Positions 1 to 8,557 of a stretch of DNA of 9,936 nucleotides are shown here, in pieces. Made by a program: the position numbers and the translations under genes. The stretch spans positions 1-9,936 of the forward strand of contig DDJS01000044.1 of assembly GCA_002339165.1 (NCBI GenBank). The letters are read 5' to 3'. Numbering within the stretch: the first letter of the stretch is position 1; every line of letters begins with the position of its first letter. Origin of the DNA: Cellvibrionales bacterium UBA2618. Lineage in GTDB: Bacteria > Pseudomonadota > Gammaproteobacteria > Pseudomonadales > Porticoccaceae. The notes beneath the pieces were generated by a model. That model did not search any database and was not told the origin of the DNA. It worked only from the letters and a program-made list of their open reading frames with translations.

Positions 1-486
1 CCGAAATGGATACTTCGCCATAAGCAGGCGACCTCGACCTTAGACGAATTGGCCACTGGGAGTTTTCAAAACGTCCTAGCAGACGAAGGCGTCAAGCCGG
101 CCGACGTCAAGCGCTTGGTGCTTTGTTCGGGCAAGGTTTATTACCACTTGCTGGAACAGCGTCAAGAGCGGGGTATTAAAGACGTTGCCCTGGTGCGACT
201 TGAGCAGTTATACCCATTTCCAGACGTTGAGCTGGACAATATACTCGGCAGTATGGGTGCTTTGAAAGAAGCCGTCTGGTGTCAGGAGGAGCCGATGAAT
301 CAGGGTGCTTGGTACAGTAGTCAGCACCACATGCGCAATGCTCTTACTCGCCATAAGCCAGAACTGGTGCTGAACTACGTGGGTCGTAAGGGCTCGGCGG
401 CACCAGCGTCTGGCTATATGTCTGTTCATCTGGAAGAGCAGGCGCAGTTTATTAACGAAGCGTTGACAACCAACGATAACAATTAG
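1..486 (+). CDS. sucA: 2-oxoglutarate dehydrogenase E1 component, C-terminal part (5' end outside window)
   Basis: This is the last 161 codons of the thiamine-diphosphate-dependent E1 subunit of the cytoplasmic 2-oxoglutarate dehydrogenase complex, which decarboxylates 2-oxoglutarate and passes the succinyl group to the E2 lipoyl arm. The frame is open from base 1. The first codons read PKWILRHKQATSTLDELATG, matching the E1 stretch usually written as a leucine-arginine-histidine-lysine motif followed by an LEEL-like segment. The TTG at 49 is therefore an internal leucine, not a start. The C-terminal E1 signatures are clear: LVLCSGKVYY (about residues 41-50 of the visible part), LEQLYPFP, VWCQEEPMNQGAW, and a final YVGRKGSAAPASGY segment. 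The stop is TAG at 484-486. The sucB Shine-Dalgarno sequence overlaps this stop, so the two genes are almost certainly co-transcribed and perhaps translationally coupled. Family and completeness of the C-terminus are secure; the N-terminus cannot be judged. Confidence 0.97.
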   Translation, partial: PKWILRHKQATSTLDELATGSFQNVLADEGVKPADVKRLVLCSGKVYYHLLEQRQERGIKDVALVRLEQLYPFPDVELDNILGSMGALKEAVWCQEEPMNQGAWYSSQHHMRNALTRHKPELVLNYVGRKGSAAPASGYMSVHLEEQAQFINEALTTNDNN

Positions 487-496
487 GAAAAATCCA

Positions 497-1702
497 ATGG
501 CTGTAGAAATCAAGGCGCCGAGTTTCCCCGAATCCGTACAGGAGGGGACGCTGGCCAGTTGGCATAAAAGTGCCGGAGATCAGGTTTCGCGAGACGAGTT
601 GATCGTAGAAATTGAGACCGATAAGGTCGTACTTGAAGTCGTCGCGCCCGCGAACGGGGTGCTGTTGGAAATTCTCAAGCAAGAGGGCGATGCAATCCAG
701 AGTAACGAGTTGTTAGCGCGCATTGAAGAGGGCGCAGCGACTACTAGCGACGATGCGCCAAGCTCCGGCCAAGCTGCGACGGCGAGCAGTGGCGATATTT
801 CGGCAGCGATTAACCCGGCGGCGAAAAAATTAGCCCAGGAACGCGGTATTGATGTCGCAGATGTGACCGGTACCGGCAAAGGCGGGCGGATTACCAAGGA
901 GGACGTTGTTAACTTTGAGCCCTCAACCGCTGCGGTACCAGAGACCATTTCGAGCGCGGTAGATACTGCCCTCGACGAGCCCAGCTCCGAGCATGGCGAT
1001 CGAGTAGAGCGCAAAGTAGCCATGACCCGAATGCGCGCGCGTATTTCTGAGCGCCTGTTGGAAGTCACCCAAACCACTGCGTCGCTGACTACTTTTAACG
1101 AGGTCGACATGACTGCGCTGATGAATCTTCGAGCGCAGTACAAGACTGAGTTCACCAAGATGCATAACGGCACTCGCTTGGGCTTTATGGGCTTCTTTGT
1201 AAAGGCTGCGGTAGAAGCTTTGAAACGGTTTCCGTTGGTCAACGCATCGATCGATGGTAAGGAAATTGTCTACCATGGCTATCAGGACATTGGTGTTGCG
1301 GTATCGACCGAGCGAGGCTTGGTAGTGCCGGTGCTGCGCAATGCTGAAAACATGAGCATCGCCTCGGTGGAAAATGGTATTTCAGAATTTGCCGGTAAGG
1401 CGCGAGACGGTAAGTTGACGATTGATGAAATGACGGGCGGCACCTTTACCATCACCAACGGTGGTGTCTACGGTTCGCTAATCTCTACGCCAATTATCAA
1501 CCCACCGCAGACCGCAATTCTTGGCATGCACAAGATACAAGAGCGCCCAATTGCGGTGGATGGACAGGTGGTGGTAAGGCCTATGATGTATCTCGCAATG
1601 TCCTATGATCATCGGTTGATCGATGGTAAAGAAGCGGTTCGGTTCCTCGTTACGATCAAAGAGTTGATTGAAGATCCGGCCAAGATATTACTTGAGATTT
1701 AG
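497..1702 (+). CDS. sucB: Dihydrolipoyllysine-residue succinyltransferase, E2 of the 2-oxoglutarate dehydrogenase complex
   Basis: E2 core enzyme of 401 residues, close to E. coli SucB in length. It carries the swinging lipoyl arm and transfers the succinyl group to CoA, forming succinyl-CoA. Domains in order are one lipoyl domain (about 2-77, lipoylated Lys43 in the motif ETDKVVLEV), an Ala/Ser-rich flexible linker (about 80-100), a peripheral subunit-binding domain (about 102-139, INPAAKKLAQERGIDVADV then GTGKGGRITKEDV) that holds E1/E3, a second linker (about 141-168), and the acyltransferase domain (about 170-401). The catalytic motif SYDHRLIDGKEA places the active-site His at 372 and Asp at 376. 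The ATG at 497 is supported by AGGA at 485-488, eight bases upstream and overlapping the sucA stop. A single lipoyl domain and the position after sucA favour succinyltransferase over the pyruvate E2. Nothing is broken or missing. Confidence 0.98.
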   Translation: MAVEIKAPSFPESVQEGTLASWHKSAGDQVSRDELIVEIETDKVVLEVVAPANGVLLEILKQEGDAIQSNELLARIEEGAATTSDDAPSSGQAATASSGDISAAINPAAKKLAQERGIDVADVTGTGKGGRITKEDVVNFEPSTAAVPETISSAVDTALDEPSSEHGDRVERKVAMTRMRARISERLLEVTQTTASLTTFNEVDMTALMNLRAQYKTEFTKMHNGTRLGFMGFFVKAAVEALKRFPLVNASIDGKEIVYHGYQDIGVAVSTERGLVVPVLRNAENMSIASVENGISEFAGKARDGKLTIDEMTGGTFTITNGGVYGSLISTPIINPPQTAILGMHKIQERPIAVDGQVVVRPMMYLAMSYDHRLIDGKEAVRFLVTIKELIEDPAKILLEI

Positions 1703-1729
1703 ACAATAAAGCATTAATAAGGAACGTAA

Positions 1730-3166
1730 ATGTCTAGTTATGATGTGGTTGTTATCGGCAGTGGTCCCGCAGGTTATGTGGCGGCAATAAGAGCGGCACA
1801 ACTGGGAATGAGCGTTGCGTGTATTGAGAAATGGCGTACCGCCGACGGTCGGGGCATCAATGGTGGAACTTGTTTGAACGTCGGCTGTATTCCATCCAAG
1901 GCGCTATTGGATAGCTCGCACCGCTATCACGATGCCCGCGAAGAGCTCGCTGTTCACGGTATAAGTACCTCGGCAGTAAAAATCGATATCGCCGAAATGA
2001 TGGCCAGAAAAGATAAAATTGTCGGTCAGTTGACTGGGGGCATCGGGCAACTGTTTAAAGCTAACGGTGTGTCTGGGCTTTTCGGTACCGGCAAGCTGTT
2101 GGCCAATCGGCAAGTAGAATACACCGATCACGATGGAAAAGTGAGCCTGCTGGATGCTGCCCATGTGATATTGGCTACCGGTTCGTTGCCGATCGATATC
2201 CCGGTGGCGCCAGTCGATGATAAATTGATTGTAGATTCGACCGGCGCGCTAGAAATAGCCAGCGTACCGAAACGACTCGGGGTGATTGGCGCCGGTGTGA
2301 TTGGCTTAGAGTTGGGCTCGGTATGGAGTCGCTTAGGTTCCGAAGTGGTATTGCTCGAGGCGCTCGAGGACTTTTTAGCCATTATGGACAAGGCGATAGC
2401 CCGAGAGACCAAAAAGATTTTCACCAAGCAGGGATTGGACATACGTCTCGGCGCTCGCGTCGTCGGTACCCAAGTCAAGGGTAAGAAGGTGCATGTCACC
2501 TACCAATCAAAAGATGGCTCTGAGCAGGTCGAAATATTTGATAAATTGATCGTCTGCGTAGGTCGTAAAGCGTTTACTGACGGCGTGTTGGCAGCCGACA
2601 GTGGCGTCCAGTTGGACGAGCGGGGGACCGTTGCGGTCAATCAACAGTGCGAAACGAGCGTCCCAGGCGTCTATGCGGTGGGCGATTTAGTGCGCGGGCC
2701 GATGCTTGCCCACAAGGGTTCTGAAGAGGGTGTGATGGTGGCTGAGCGGATCGCGGGGCATAGCGCGCAAATGAATTACGATATCGTACCCAACGTCATC
2801 TACACCCACCCAGAAGTAGCCTCGGTGGGCTTGACCGAAGAACAGGTCAAGGCGTCGGGCGATCCCTATAACGTCGGAACATTCCCGTTCGCTGCGAGCG
2901 GCAGAGCATTGGCTGCGAATGATACTGACGGTATGGTTAAGATCATTGCCCACGCCGATAGCGATCGTATTTTGGGCTGTCACATCGTCGGGCCCAGCGC
3001 CGCTGACCTAGTGCAACAAGTGGCTATTGCCATGGAGTTTGGCTCCAGTTCAGAGGACCTTGGCATGACTGTATTTGGTCATCCGACGCTGTCTGAAACC
3101 GTCCGCGAGGCCGCATTGGCGGTCAATGGTAATGCGATTCATAAGGCTAACCGCAAGCGTAAGTAA
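1730..3166 (+). CDS. lpd: Dihydrolipoyl dehydrogenase (E3)
   Basis: FAD-dependent disulfide oxidoreductase of 478 residues that reoxidises the dihydrolipoyl arm of E2 and reduces NAD+. The N-terminal FAD-binding motif is VVVIGSGPAGYVAA (Gly10, Gly12, Gly15). The redox-active disulfide is Cys48/Cys53 in GGTCLNVGCIPSKALL. The NAD-binding Rossmann motif is VIGAGVIGLELG (Gly187, Gly189, Gly192). A second FAD contact is seen in GVYAVGDLVRGPMLAHKG. The dimer-interface catalytic pair lies in GHPTLSE (His451, Glu456). The short insertion before the disulfide (WRTADGRGIN) resembles the pseudomonad-type E3. The start has AAGGA at 1719-1723, six bases before ATG, and the gap from sucB is only 27 bases. 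Its place between sucB and sucC suggests an E3 co-expressed with this complex; whether it also serves pyruvate dehydrogenase or glycine cleavage cannot be told here. Confidence 0.97.
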   Translation: MSSYDVVVIGSGPAGYVAAIRAAQLGMSVACIEKWRTADGRGINGGTCLNVGCIPSKALLDSSHRYHDAREELAVHGISTSAVKIDIAEMMARKDKIVGQLTGGIGQLFKANGVSGLFGTGKLLANRQVEYTDHDGKVSLLDAAHVILATGSLPIDIPVAPVDDKLIVDSTGALEIASVPKRLGVIGAGVIGLELGSVWSRLGSEVVLLEALEDFLAIMDKAIARETKKIFTKQGLDIRLGARVVGTQVKGKKVHVTYQSKDGSEQVEIFDKLIVCVGRKAFTDGVLAADSGVQLDERGTVAVNQQCETSVPGVYAVGDLVRGPMLAHKGSEEGVMVAERIAGHSAQMNYDIVPNVIYTHPEVASVGLTEEQVKASGDPYNVGTFPFAASGRALAANDTDGMVKIIAHADSDRILGCHIVGPSAADLVQQVAIAMEFGSSSEDLGMTVFGHPTLSETVREAALAVNGNAIHKANRKRK

Positions 3167-3184
3167 GCCACGCAAAAATCACCG

Positions 3185-3209
3185 TCCCGCCGCCCCTCGG
3201 GCAGCGGGA
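3185..3209 (+). promoter_or_regulatory. Intercistronic GC-rich hairpin between lpd and sucC
   Basis: In the 78-base lpd-sucC gap the sequence TCCCGC (3185-3190) pairs with GCGGGA (3204-3209). After one C/A mismatch, GCCC (3192-3195) pairs with GGGC (3199-3202) around a three-base CTC loop. That gives ten base pairs, nine of them G-C. No T-run follows (the next bases are ATTCACGC), so it is not a standard intrinsic terminator. The sucC Shine-Dalgarno lies 24 bases downstream and is free of the stem. A role in mRNA processing, 3'-end protection of the sucAB-lpd message, or partial attenuation before sucCD is inferred, not shown. Confidence 0.55.
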
Positions 3210-3244
3210 ATTCACGCTAACGTTCAATCAACAGGAATTAAAGT

Positions 3245-4411
3245 ATGAACCTGCACGAATATCAGGGAAAGCAGTTATTTGCTGAGTACGGGCTACCGGT
3301 CTCACAAGGCGTTGCTGCCGAGACGGTTCAGGAGGCGATTGCCGCCGCCGATATTATTGGCGGTGACCGCTGGGTGGTAAAGGCTCAGGTGCACGCTGGC
3401 GGTCGCGGCAAGGCCGGTGGGGTCAAGTTGGTCTCATCGAAAGCTGAAATCGAAGAATTTGCACGCGGCTGGTTGGGCAAGAACTTGATCACTTATCAAA
3501 CTGATGCTGCGGGTCAACCCGTCAGTCGAATATTGGTGGAGACCTGCACCGATATTGCCAGAGAGTTGTATCTAGGCGCGGTGGTAGATCGAGCGACGCG
3601 CAGGGTAGTTTTCATGGCATCTACCGAGGGCGGTGTCGAGATTGAGAAAGTCGCCGAGGAAACACCGGACAAGATTCTTAAGGCGGTGATCGACCCGATG
3701 ACCGGAGCACAGCCCTATCAGGCTCGCGAGTTGGCGTTTAAACTCGGCTTAGAAGGCGTTCAAATCAAACAGTTTGTCGGTATTTTTATGGGTTTGGCAA
3801 AAATGTTTGTGGAGCGCGATTTAGCGCTTTTGGAAATCAACCCACTGGTCATTACCAGTGAGGGCAATATGCACTGTCTGGATGCAAAATTGGTCATCGA
3901 CAGTAATGCAATGTATCGCCAACCGGCACTTAAAGAAATGCATGACCCTTCGCAGGACGACGCTAGAGAGGCGCATGCCGCGGCATGGGATCTCAATTAT
4001 GTGGCGTTAGATGGCAGTATTGGTTGCATGGTTAACGGCGCTGGGTTGGCGATGGGCACCATGGATATCGTGCAATTGCACGGTGGATCGCCGGCTAACT
4101 TTCTCGATGTAGGGGGCGGTGCGACTAAAGAGCGTGTGGTTGAGGCGTTTAAAATTATCCTCTCAGATGATAAGGTCAAGGCGGTATTGATCAATATCTT
4201 TGGTGGTATTGTGCGCTGCGATCTGATCGCCGATGGCGTGATTGGAGCGGTGCAAGAAGTCGGAGTTGAGGTTCCCGTAGTAGTGCGCCTCGAGGGTAAC
4301 AATGCCGATCTGGGTACACAAAAATTGGCCGAATCCGGTCTCGATATTATTGCCGCAACCAGCCTGTCGGATGCAGCGAAACAAGTGGTTAAAGCGGCGG
4401 GGGGCAACTGA
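3245..4411 (+). CDS. sucC: Succinate--CoA ligase (ADP/GDP-forming) subunit beta
   Basis: Beta subunit of succinyl-CoA synthetase, 388 residues, the same length as E. coli SucC. With SucD it converts succinyl-CoA plus NDP and phosphate to succinate, CoA and NTP in the cytoplasm. The N-terminal signature MNLHEYQGKQLFAEYGLPV is standard. The ATP-grasp domain (about 1-235) shows VVKAQVHAGGRGKAGGVK (Lys46, glycine-rich loop 52-59) and the Mg-nucleotide residues Asn199 in LLEINPL and Asp213 in CLDAKL. The C-terminal ligase domain (about 250-388) shows GCMVNGAGLAMGTMD, NFLDVGGGA and INIFGGIVRCD. The ATG at 3245 has AGGA at 3233-3236, eight bases upstream. The gene follows the intercistronic hairpin and is two bases from sucD, as expected for a heterotetramer made in equal amounts. 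The sequence does not settle ATP versus GTP preference. Confidence 0.98.
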   Translation: MNLHEYQGKQLFAEYGLPVSQGVAAETVQEAIAAADIIGGDRWVVKAQVHAGGRGKAGGVKLVSSKAEIEEFARGWLGKNLITYQTDAAGQPVSRILVETCTDIARELYLGAVVDRATRRVVFMASTEGGVEIEKVAEETPDKILKAVIDPMTGAQPYQARELAFKLGLEGVQIKQFVGIFMGLAKMFVERDLALLEINPLVITSEGNMHCLDAKLVIDSNAMYRQPALKEMHDPSQDDAREAHAAAWDLNYVALDGSIGCMVNGAGLAMGTMDIVQLHGGSPANFLDVGGGATKERVVEAFKIILSDDKVKAVLINIFGGIVRCDLIADGVIGAVQEVGVEVPVVVRLEGNNADLGTQKLAESGLDIIAATSLSDAAKQVVKAAGGN

Positions 4412-4413
4412 GC

Positions 4414-5286
4414 ATGGCGATTTTAATCAACAGTGATACCAAGGTAATTTGTCAGGGTTTTACCGGCGGTCAGGGCACCTTTCACTCGCAACAGGCGATT
4501 GATTACGGAACTAAAATGGTCGGTGGAGTGACTCCTGGAAAGGGCGGCTCTGTGCACCTTGGGTTGCCGGTATTTAATACCGTTGCCGAGGCTGTGTCGG
4601 CCACCGCAGCCGAGGCGTCGGTGATCTATGTACCCGCACCATTTTGTAAAGATTCGATACTTGAAGCGGCGAATGCGGGTATTCAATTGATCGTCTGCAT
4701 TACTGAGGGAATTCCAACCCTCGATATGTTGGAGTGCAAGGTCGCCTGTGACCAGTTGGGCGTGCGCTTAGTCGGTCCTAACTGTCCTGGGGTGATCACT
4801 CCAGGAGCCTGCAAAATTGGCATTATGCCGGGTCATATTCACCTGCCTGGCAAGGTAGGTATTGTCTCCCGTTCGGGTACCTTGACCTATGAAGCGGTCA
4901 AGCAGACGACCGATTACGGGTTTGGTCAGTCGACCTGCGTCGGTATTGGTGGTGACCCTATACCGGGCTCCAGTTTTATCGATATTTTACAGCTGTTTGA
5001 GGATGACCCCCAGACTGAGGCGATTGTTATGATCGGCGAAATTGGTGGAACTGCGGAAGAGGAGGCGGCCGCGTTTATTAAAGCCCATGTCAGCAAGCCT
5101 GTGGTGTCTTACATTGCCGGAGTCACAGCGCCGGCAGGTAAACGGATGGGCCATGCCGGGGCGATTATTTCCGGCGGTAAGGGCACTGCGGACGAAAAGT
5201 TTGCAGCGCTTCAGGACGCCGGCGTAAAAACTGTGCGCAGCCTTGCTGATATCGGCGAGGGGTTGAAGCAAGTGACCGGTTGGTAA
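4414..5286 (+). CDS. sucD: Succinate--CoA ligase subunit alpha
   Basis: Alpha subunit of succinyl-CoA synthetase, 290 residues, the family's usual size. The N-terminal CoA-binding Rossmann domain has CQGFTGGQGTFHSQQA (glycine loop about 17-22), YVPAPFC and ITEGIP (about 72-101). The GPNCPG segment is at 121-126. The C-terminal ligase domain has GIVSRSGTLTYE, GIGGDPIPGSSF, and Glu209 in IGEIGG. The histidine phosphorylated during catalysis is His247 in KRMGHAGAIISGGKGTA. The ATG lies two bases after the sucC TGA stop. No strong Shine-Dalgarno is visible beyond the G-rich end of sucC (around 4398-4404), so translation is probably coupled to sucC. This is the last gene of the operon; a strong terminator begins 25 bases after its stop. 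Confidence 0.98.
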   Translation: MAILINSDTKVICQGFTGGQGTFHSQQAIDYGTKMVGGVTPGKGGSVHLGLPVFNTVAEAVSATAAEASVIYVPAPFCKDSILEAANAGIQLIVCITEGIPTLDMLECKVACDQLGVRLVGPNCPGVITPGACKIGIMPGHIHLPGKVGIVSRSGTLTYEAVKQTTDYGFGQSTCVGIGGDPIPGSSFIDILQLFEDDPQTEAIVMIGEIGGTAEEEAAAFIKAHVSKPVVSYIAGVTAPAGKRMGHAGAIISGGKGTADEKFAALQDAGVKTVRSLADIGEGLKQVTGW

Positions 5287-5311
5287 TGGCCATAAAGCCC
5301 TCAATAGAATT

Positions 5312-5337
5312 AAAAAACGGCCTACGGGCCGTTTTTT
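5312..5337. terminator. Bidirectional intrinsic terminator between sucD and dnaE2
   Basis: AAAAAACGGCC (5312-5322) and GGCCGTTTTTT (5327-5337) are perfect complements around the loop TACG. The core is a five-pair CGGCC/GGCCG stem closed by C-G on a UACG loop, an extra-stable UNCG tetraloop. The T-run serves plus-strand transcripts leaving sucD, and the A-run becomes a U-run for minus-strand transcripts leaving dnaE2, whose stop is about 50 bases away. The two convergent units therefore probably share it. On the minus strand the loop reads CGUA rather than UACG, so the stability bonus applies only to the suc transcript. Confidence 0.92.
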
Positions 5338-5385
5338 AATGGATTGATCGTTGCCGATCGGTTCGCTAAGGGCTACACCCTCTCG

Positions 5386-8300
5386 TTAATGAAAATCACG
5401 CGAGCGAATTTCGGTTTCATAGAGTAGCTCACTGCAGTCGGTGAGTTGTTGGGCTATCACGTGTACTACGCTGCCTTCGGTTTCGATAACACCTTTCACC
5501 ATCAGTAGCTGGGCTTTTAGCAACGCTTGGCGGCAGCGCTGTTGCACGCTCTTCCAAACCACTATGTTGCTGTTGCCAGTTTCGTCTTCCAAGGTCAGAA
5601 AAATGACCCCGGAGTCGGTGCCTGGTCGTTGGCGACCGGTGACAATCCCGGCAATACGCACAAAGCGTCGATGCCCGAGTGCGGCGAGATCGGCGTGCCT
5701 TTTACAGCGCTCAAAACGAGGGAATCGTTCCCGTAGTATTTGCATTGGATGACGGCCCAGCGTCACCCCAGTAGTGCTGTAGTCAGCGCGCAATCGCTGT
5801 ATTTCGTCGAGTGGTGTAAAGCGCGACTCCCCTGGGTCTGTCGAGTGAGGGATAGTTGTTGTCAGGCTGTTCGAATGACTTTTGTTTGTCGGGTCTACTG
5901 GGGCTGCGTCTAACAGTGGCCTTTGATCCTCTGTGGCGAGTATTTGCCAGTGGGCTTGGCGACGATGGCTGGTTAGGCTATCGAGGGCTCCAGCTGAGCC
6001 GAGCAATGTCATGTTGGAGGTCGATATAGAACCCCGCCTAGCGATATCTTCAATGTTGGAAAATAGCCGCGGTTGACCGTTCTCCGGGCCATGGCGCGCG
6101 CTTACAATTTGTCGGGCTGTGGTCTGTGCTAGGCCCTTTATCAGTCGAAAACCGAGTCTAAGGGTCGGTTCCTCGGGGGCGTTGCAAGACTCTAAAGTGT
6201 GCTGCCAATCACTCTGATTGACATCGATTGGCGCGACCTTAATACCATGGCGGCGAGCATCCTGAAGTAGCTGCGAGGGACTATAAAAGCCCATCGGTTG
6301 ACTATTCAGCAAGGCGCAGTAAAAGGCCGCTGGATAATGGCATTTTAACCATGCCGAGACGTAGGCGAGCAGTGCAAAGCTCGCCGAGTGCGACTCTGGA
6401 AAGCCGTATACACCAAAGCCTTGAATTTGCTGGTAGAGGCGCTGTGCAAAATCCATAGAATAACCACGGCTCAACATTCCCTCGATCAGTTTATCTTCAA
6501 AACCACTGAGTTGACTGTCTTTACCCCAACTGGCCATGGCTCGGCGTAACTGATCGGCCTCGCCGCCAGAAAAACCGGCGGCGACCATTGCTAGGCGAAT
6601 GACCTGTTCCTGAAACACGGGTATACCCAAGGTGCGTTCGAGGACGGCTTGAATTTCTGGATTGGGATAATCGACCGCTTCCAGGCCCTGTCGGCGACGT
6701 AGGTAGGGATGCACCATGCCACCTTGTATCGGGCCGGGTCGCACGATGGCGATCTCGATAACGAGATCGTAAAAACAACGGGGTTTTAACCGCGGCAGCA
6801 TGGCCATTTGCGCGCGCGATTCGATCTGAAAAACACCGACACTGTCTGCATTGCAGAGCATGTCATAGGTTGCTTTGTCGTCTCTGGGTATCGACTGCAT
6901 GGACAGTTTTTTCCCCTGATGATTTTCGATCAAGGCCAGACAGCGGCGGATTGCGGAGAGCATGCCGAGCGCCAAAATGTCTATTTTTAGTAATCCCAGA
7001 GCCTCGATATCTTGCTTGTCCCACTGAATGATCGTGCGTTCCGGCATGCTGGCATTTTCGACCGGTACCAGCGTGCTGATTGGACTGTCGGTGATGATAA
7101 AGCCGCCGACATGTTGCGATAGATGTCGCGGTGTACCGATAATTTCTTGTAGCAGTCGAAAAAAATAGTTCGACAGGCGACCACTGGCGTCGATTCGTTG
7201 CTCTTTAAAACGTTGGTTTAGATCGTCACGTCGGTCCCACCAAGACATCGAGCTGCTAAGTTGTTCGATAAAAAGCGCGTCGAGTCCAAGCGCTTTACCA
7301 ACGTCGCGCACGGCACTGCGGGGTTTATAGGTGATCACAGTGGCCGCGATCGCCGCGCGCTCGCGGGTATATTTTTTATAGATATATTGAATCACCTCCT
7401 CGCGTCGCTCGTGTTCAAAATCGACATCGATATCGGGTGGTTCGTTGCGTTCTCTGGAGATGAATCGTTCGAATAACAGTGATATTTGGTCGGGAGATAC
7501 CTCGGTGATAAATAAGCAATAACAGACGATCGAATTGGCTGCAGAGCCGCGTCCCTGGCAGAGAATATTACGACCTCGAGCAAAATCAACGATATCATGA
7601 ACGGTTAAAAAATAGCATTCATAGCGTAGTTCAGCGATGATCTTTAACTCGTATTCGATCTGCGTAAGTACTTGGTTGCTGGCTCCATTCGGCCAGCGCT
7701 TGTGGATGCCAGCCTCGACCAAATCGCGCAGTTGTTGGCTGGGAGTGAGGTGTGATGGCACGACTTCGGTGGGGTATTCATAGCGTAATTCATCGAGTGT
7801 AAAATGACAGCGCTGGGCTATTTTCAGGGTCTCGGCTAATAGCGCTGGGGGGTAGAGTTTTTTTAAGTGTGGCAAGCTTCGCAAACGTCGCTCGGCATTG
7901 GCAAAGCGTCGTACGCCGAGCTCCATGACCGAACAGTTATAGCGAATCGCGGTGAGGGTATCCTGTAGGGCACGGCATTGCTTGGCATGCATATGTACAT
8001 CACCACAGGCTACCATGGGGATTTGCCACAGCGCGGAGAGGTTGCGTCGGTAACAATAATTTTCTGTATCGCGACCACTGAGCAGATGTTCGACGCCGAT
8101 CCACAGGCGGCCACTAAACCACTGGGTTAAATTTTGTGCTAACGGGTTGTCGCAATCTGTGAGTCCTGAGGGTAACCAAACGATCAGTCCAGAGCGCAAG
8201 TTGTGCTGTAGATCGGACCACCGGATGTTGTACTCCCCCTTGCTGCTACGCCTGCGCGCCAGAGTGATCAGTGCCGAGAGCTCGGAATAGGATTGACGAT

Positions 8301-8538
8301 TGGTGACCAGCGCGATCAGGCGTTGACCATCGAGTTTGAATTCACTGCCGATAATTAACTGTAAACCATACTCTTGAGCGGCTACGTGGGCTTTAACAAT
8401 ACCAGCTAAAGAGCATTCGTCGGTTAGAGCCAAGGCACGGTAGCCAAGGGCACTGGCGGTTTTGATCAAGTCGGCGGGGTGTGAAGCACCGCGTAAAAAA
8501 CTGTAGTGGCTAACACAGTGTAGTTCAGCGTAATTCAT
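5386..8538 (-). CDS. dnaE2: Error-prone DNA polymerase DnaE2 (ImuC), C-family polymerase alpha subunit
   Basis: Damage-inducible C-family DNA polymerase used for translesion synthesis and SOS mutagenesis, normally working with ImuA and ImuB. It is 1050 residues from the ATG at 8538, a normal DnaE2 length and shorter than replicative DnaE1. An in-frame GTG lies just upstream at 8541, but the ATG gives the family N-terminus MNYAELHCVSHYSFLRGASHP. Domains are a PHP domain (about 1-210, LALTDECSLAGIVKAH and GSEFKL), then the catalytic palm with QGRGSAANS (about 328-336) and the metal-binding PPDIDVDFEHERRE (Asp369, Asp371, Asp373). A third palm Asp is at 520 in LLKIDILALGML. Next are fingers and helix-hairpin-helix regions with FQIESRAQMAMLPRLKPR, ARPGPIQGG-like IVRPGPIQGGMVHPYL, and FGVYGFPESHSASFALL. 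A variable linker (about 875-905) precedes a C-terminal OB fold (about 958-1035, ITGRQRP-like IVTGRQRPGTDSG). No frameshift is seen. A LexA box lies 19 bases before the ATG. imuA and imuB are not adjacent. Confidence 0.95.
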   Translation of the reverse strand: MNYAELHCVSHYSFLRGASHPADLIKTASALGYRALALTDECSLAGIVKAHVAAQEYGLQLIIGSEFKLDGQRLIALVTNRQSYSELSALITLARRRSSKGEYNIRWSDLQHNLRSGLIVWLPSGLTDCDNPLAQNLTQWFSGRLWIGVEHLLSGRDTENYCYRRNLSALWQIPMVACGDVHMHAKQCRALQDTLTAIRYNCSVMELGVRRFANAERRLRSLPHLKKLYPPALLAETLKIAQRCHFTLDELRYEYPTEVVPSHLTPSQQLRDLVEAGIHKRWPNGASNQVLTQIEYELKIIAELRYECYFLTVHDIVDFARGRNILCQGRGSAANSIVCYCLFITEVSPDQISLLFERFISRERNEPPDIDVDFEHERREEVIQYIYKKYTRERAAIAATVITYKPRSAVRDVGKALGLDALFIEQLSSSMSWWDRRDDLNQRFKEQRIDASGRLSNYFFRLLQEIIGTPRHLSQHVGGFIITDSPISTLVPVENASMPERTIIQWDKQDIEALGLLKIDILALGMLSAIRRCLALIENHQGKKLSMQSIPRDDKATYDMLCNADSVGVFQIESRAQMAMLPRLKPRCFYDLVIEIAIVRPGPIQGGMVHPYLRRRQGLEAVDYPNPEIQAVLERTLGIPVFQEQVIRLAMVAAGFSGGEADQLRRAMASWGKDSQLSGFEDKLIEGMLSRGYSMDFAQRLYQQIQGFGVYGFPESHSASFALLAYVSAWLKCHYPAAFYCALLNSQPMGFYSPSQLLQDARRHGIKVAPIDVNQSDWQHTLESCNAPEEPTLRLGFRLIKGLAQTTARQIVSARHGPENGQPRLFSNIEDIARRGSISTSNMTLLGSAGALDSLTSHRRQAHWQILATEDQRPLLDAAPVDPTNKSHSNSLTTTIPHSTDPGESRFTPLDEIQRLRADYSTTGVTLGRHPMQILRERFPRFERCKRHADLAALGHRRFVRIAGIVTGRQRPGTDSGVIFLTLEDETGNSNIVVWKSVQQRCRQALLKAQLLMVKGVIETEGSVVHVIAQQLTDCSELLYETEIRSRDFH

Positions 8539-8557
8539 CACCTTAGCTTAGCACAAA

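Noticed and set aside
49..51. TTG at 49 as the start of a short separate gene
   Set aside because: The frame is open to base 1 and the upstream codons continue the sucA E1 sequence; this is an internal leucine.
580..1242. 220-codon open frame on the minus strand inside sucB
   Set aside because: It lies wholly within a clear sucB coding region, has low-complexity Ser/Ala/Thr composition and no family motif; it is a shadow frame.
3997..4407. 136-codon minus-strand frame opposite the end of sucC
   Set aside because: Opposite strand of the conserved sucC ligase domain, with no recognisable protein features and no ribosome-binding site considered convincing.
5346..5359. Small GATCG/CGATC hairpin just after the sucD terminator
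   Set aside because: Only five pairs and no T-run on either side; likely chance, and the neighbouring stem already explains termination.
5441..5752. 103-codon plus-strand frame opposite the dnaE2 3' end
   Set aside because: It mirrors the conserved OB-fold coding region of dnaE2 and has no family signature.
8539..8541. GTG at 8541 as the dnaE2 start
   Set aside because: The adjacent ATG at 8538 gives the family-typical MNYAELHC N-terminus; the GTG would overlap the ribosome-binding sequence.
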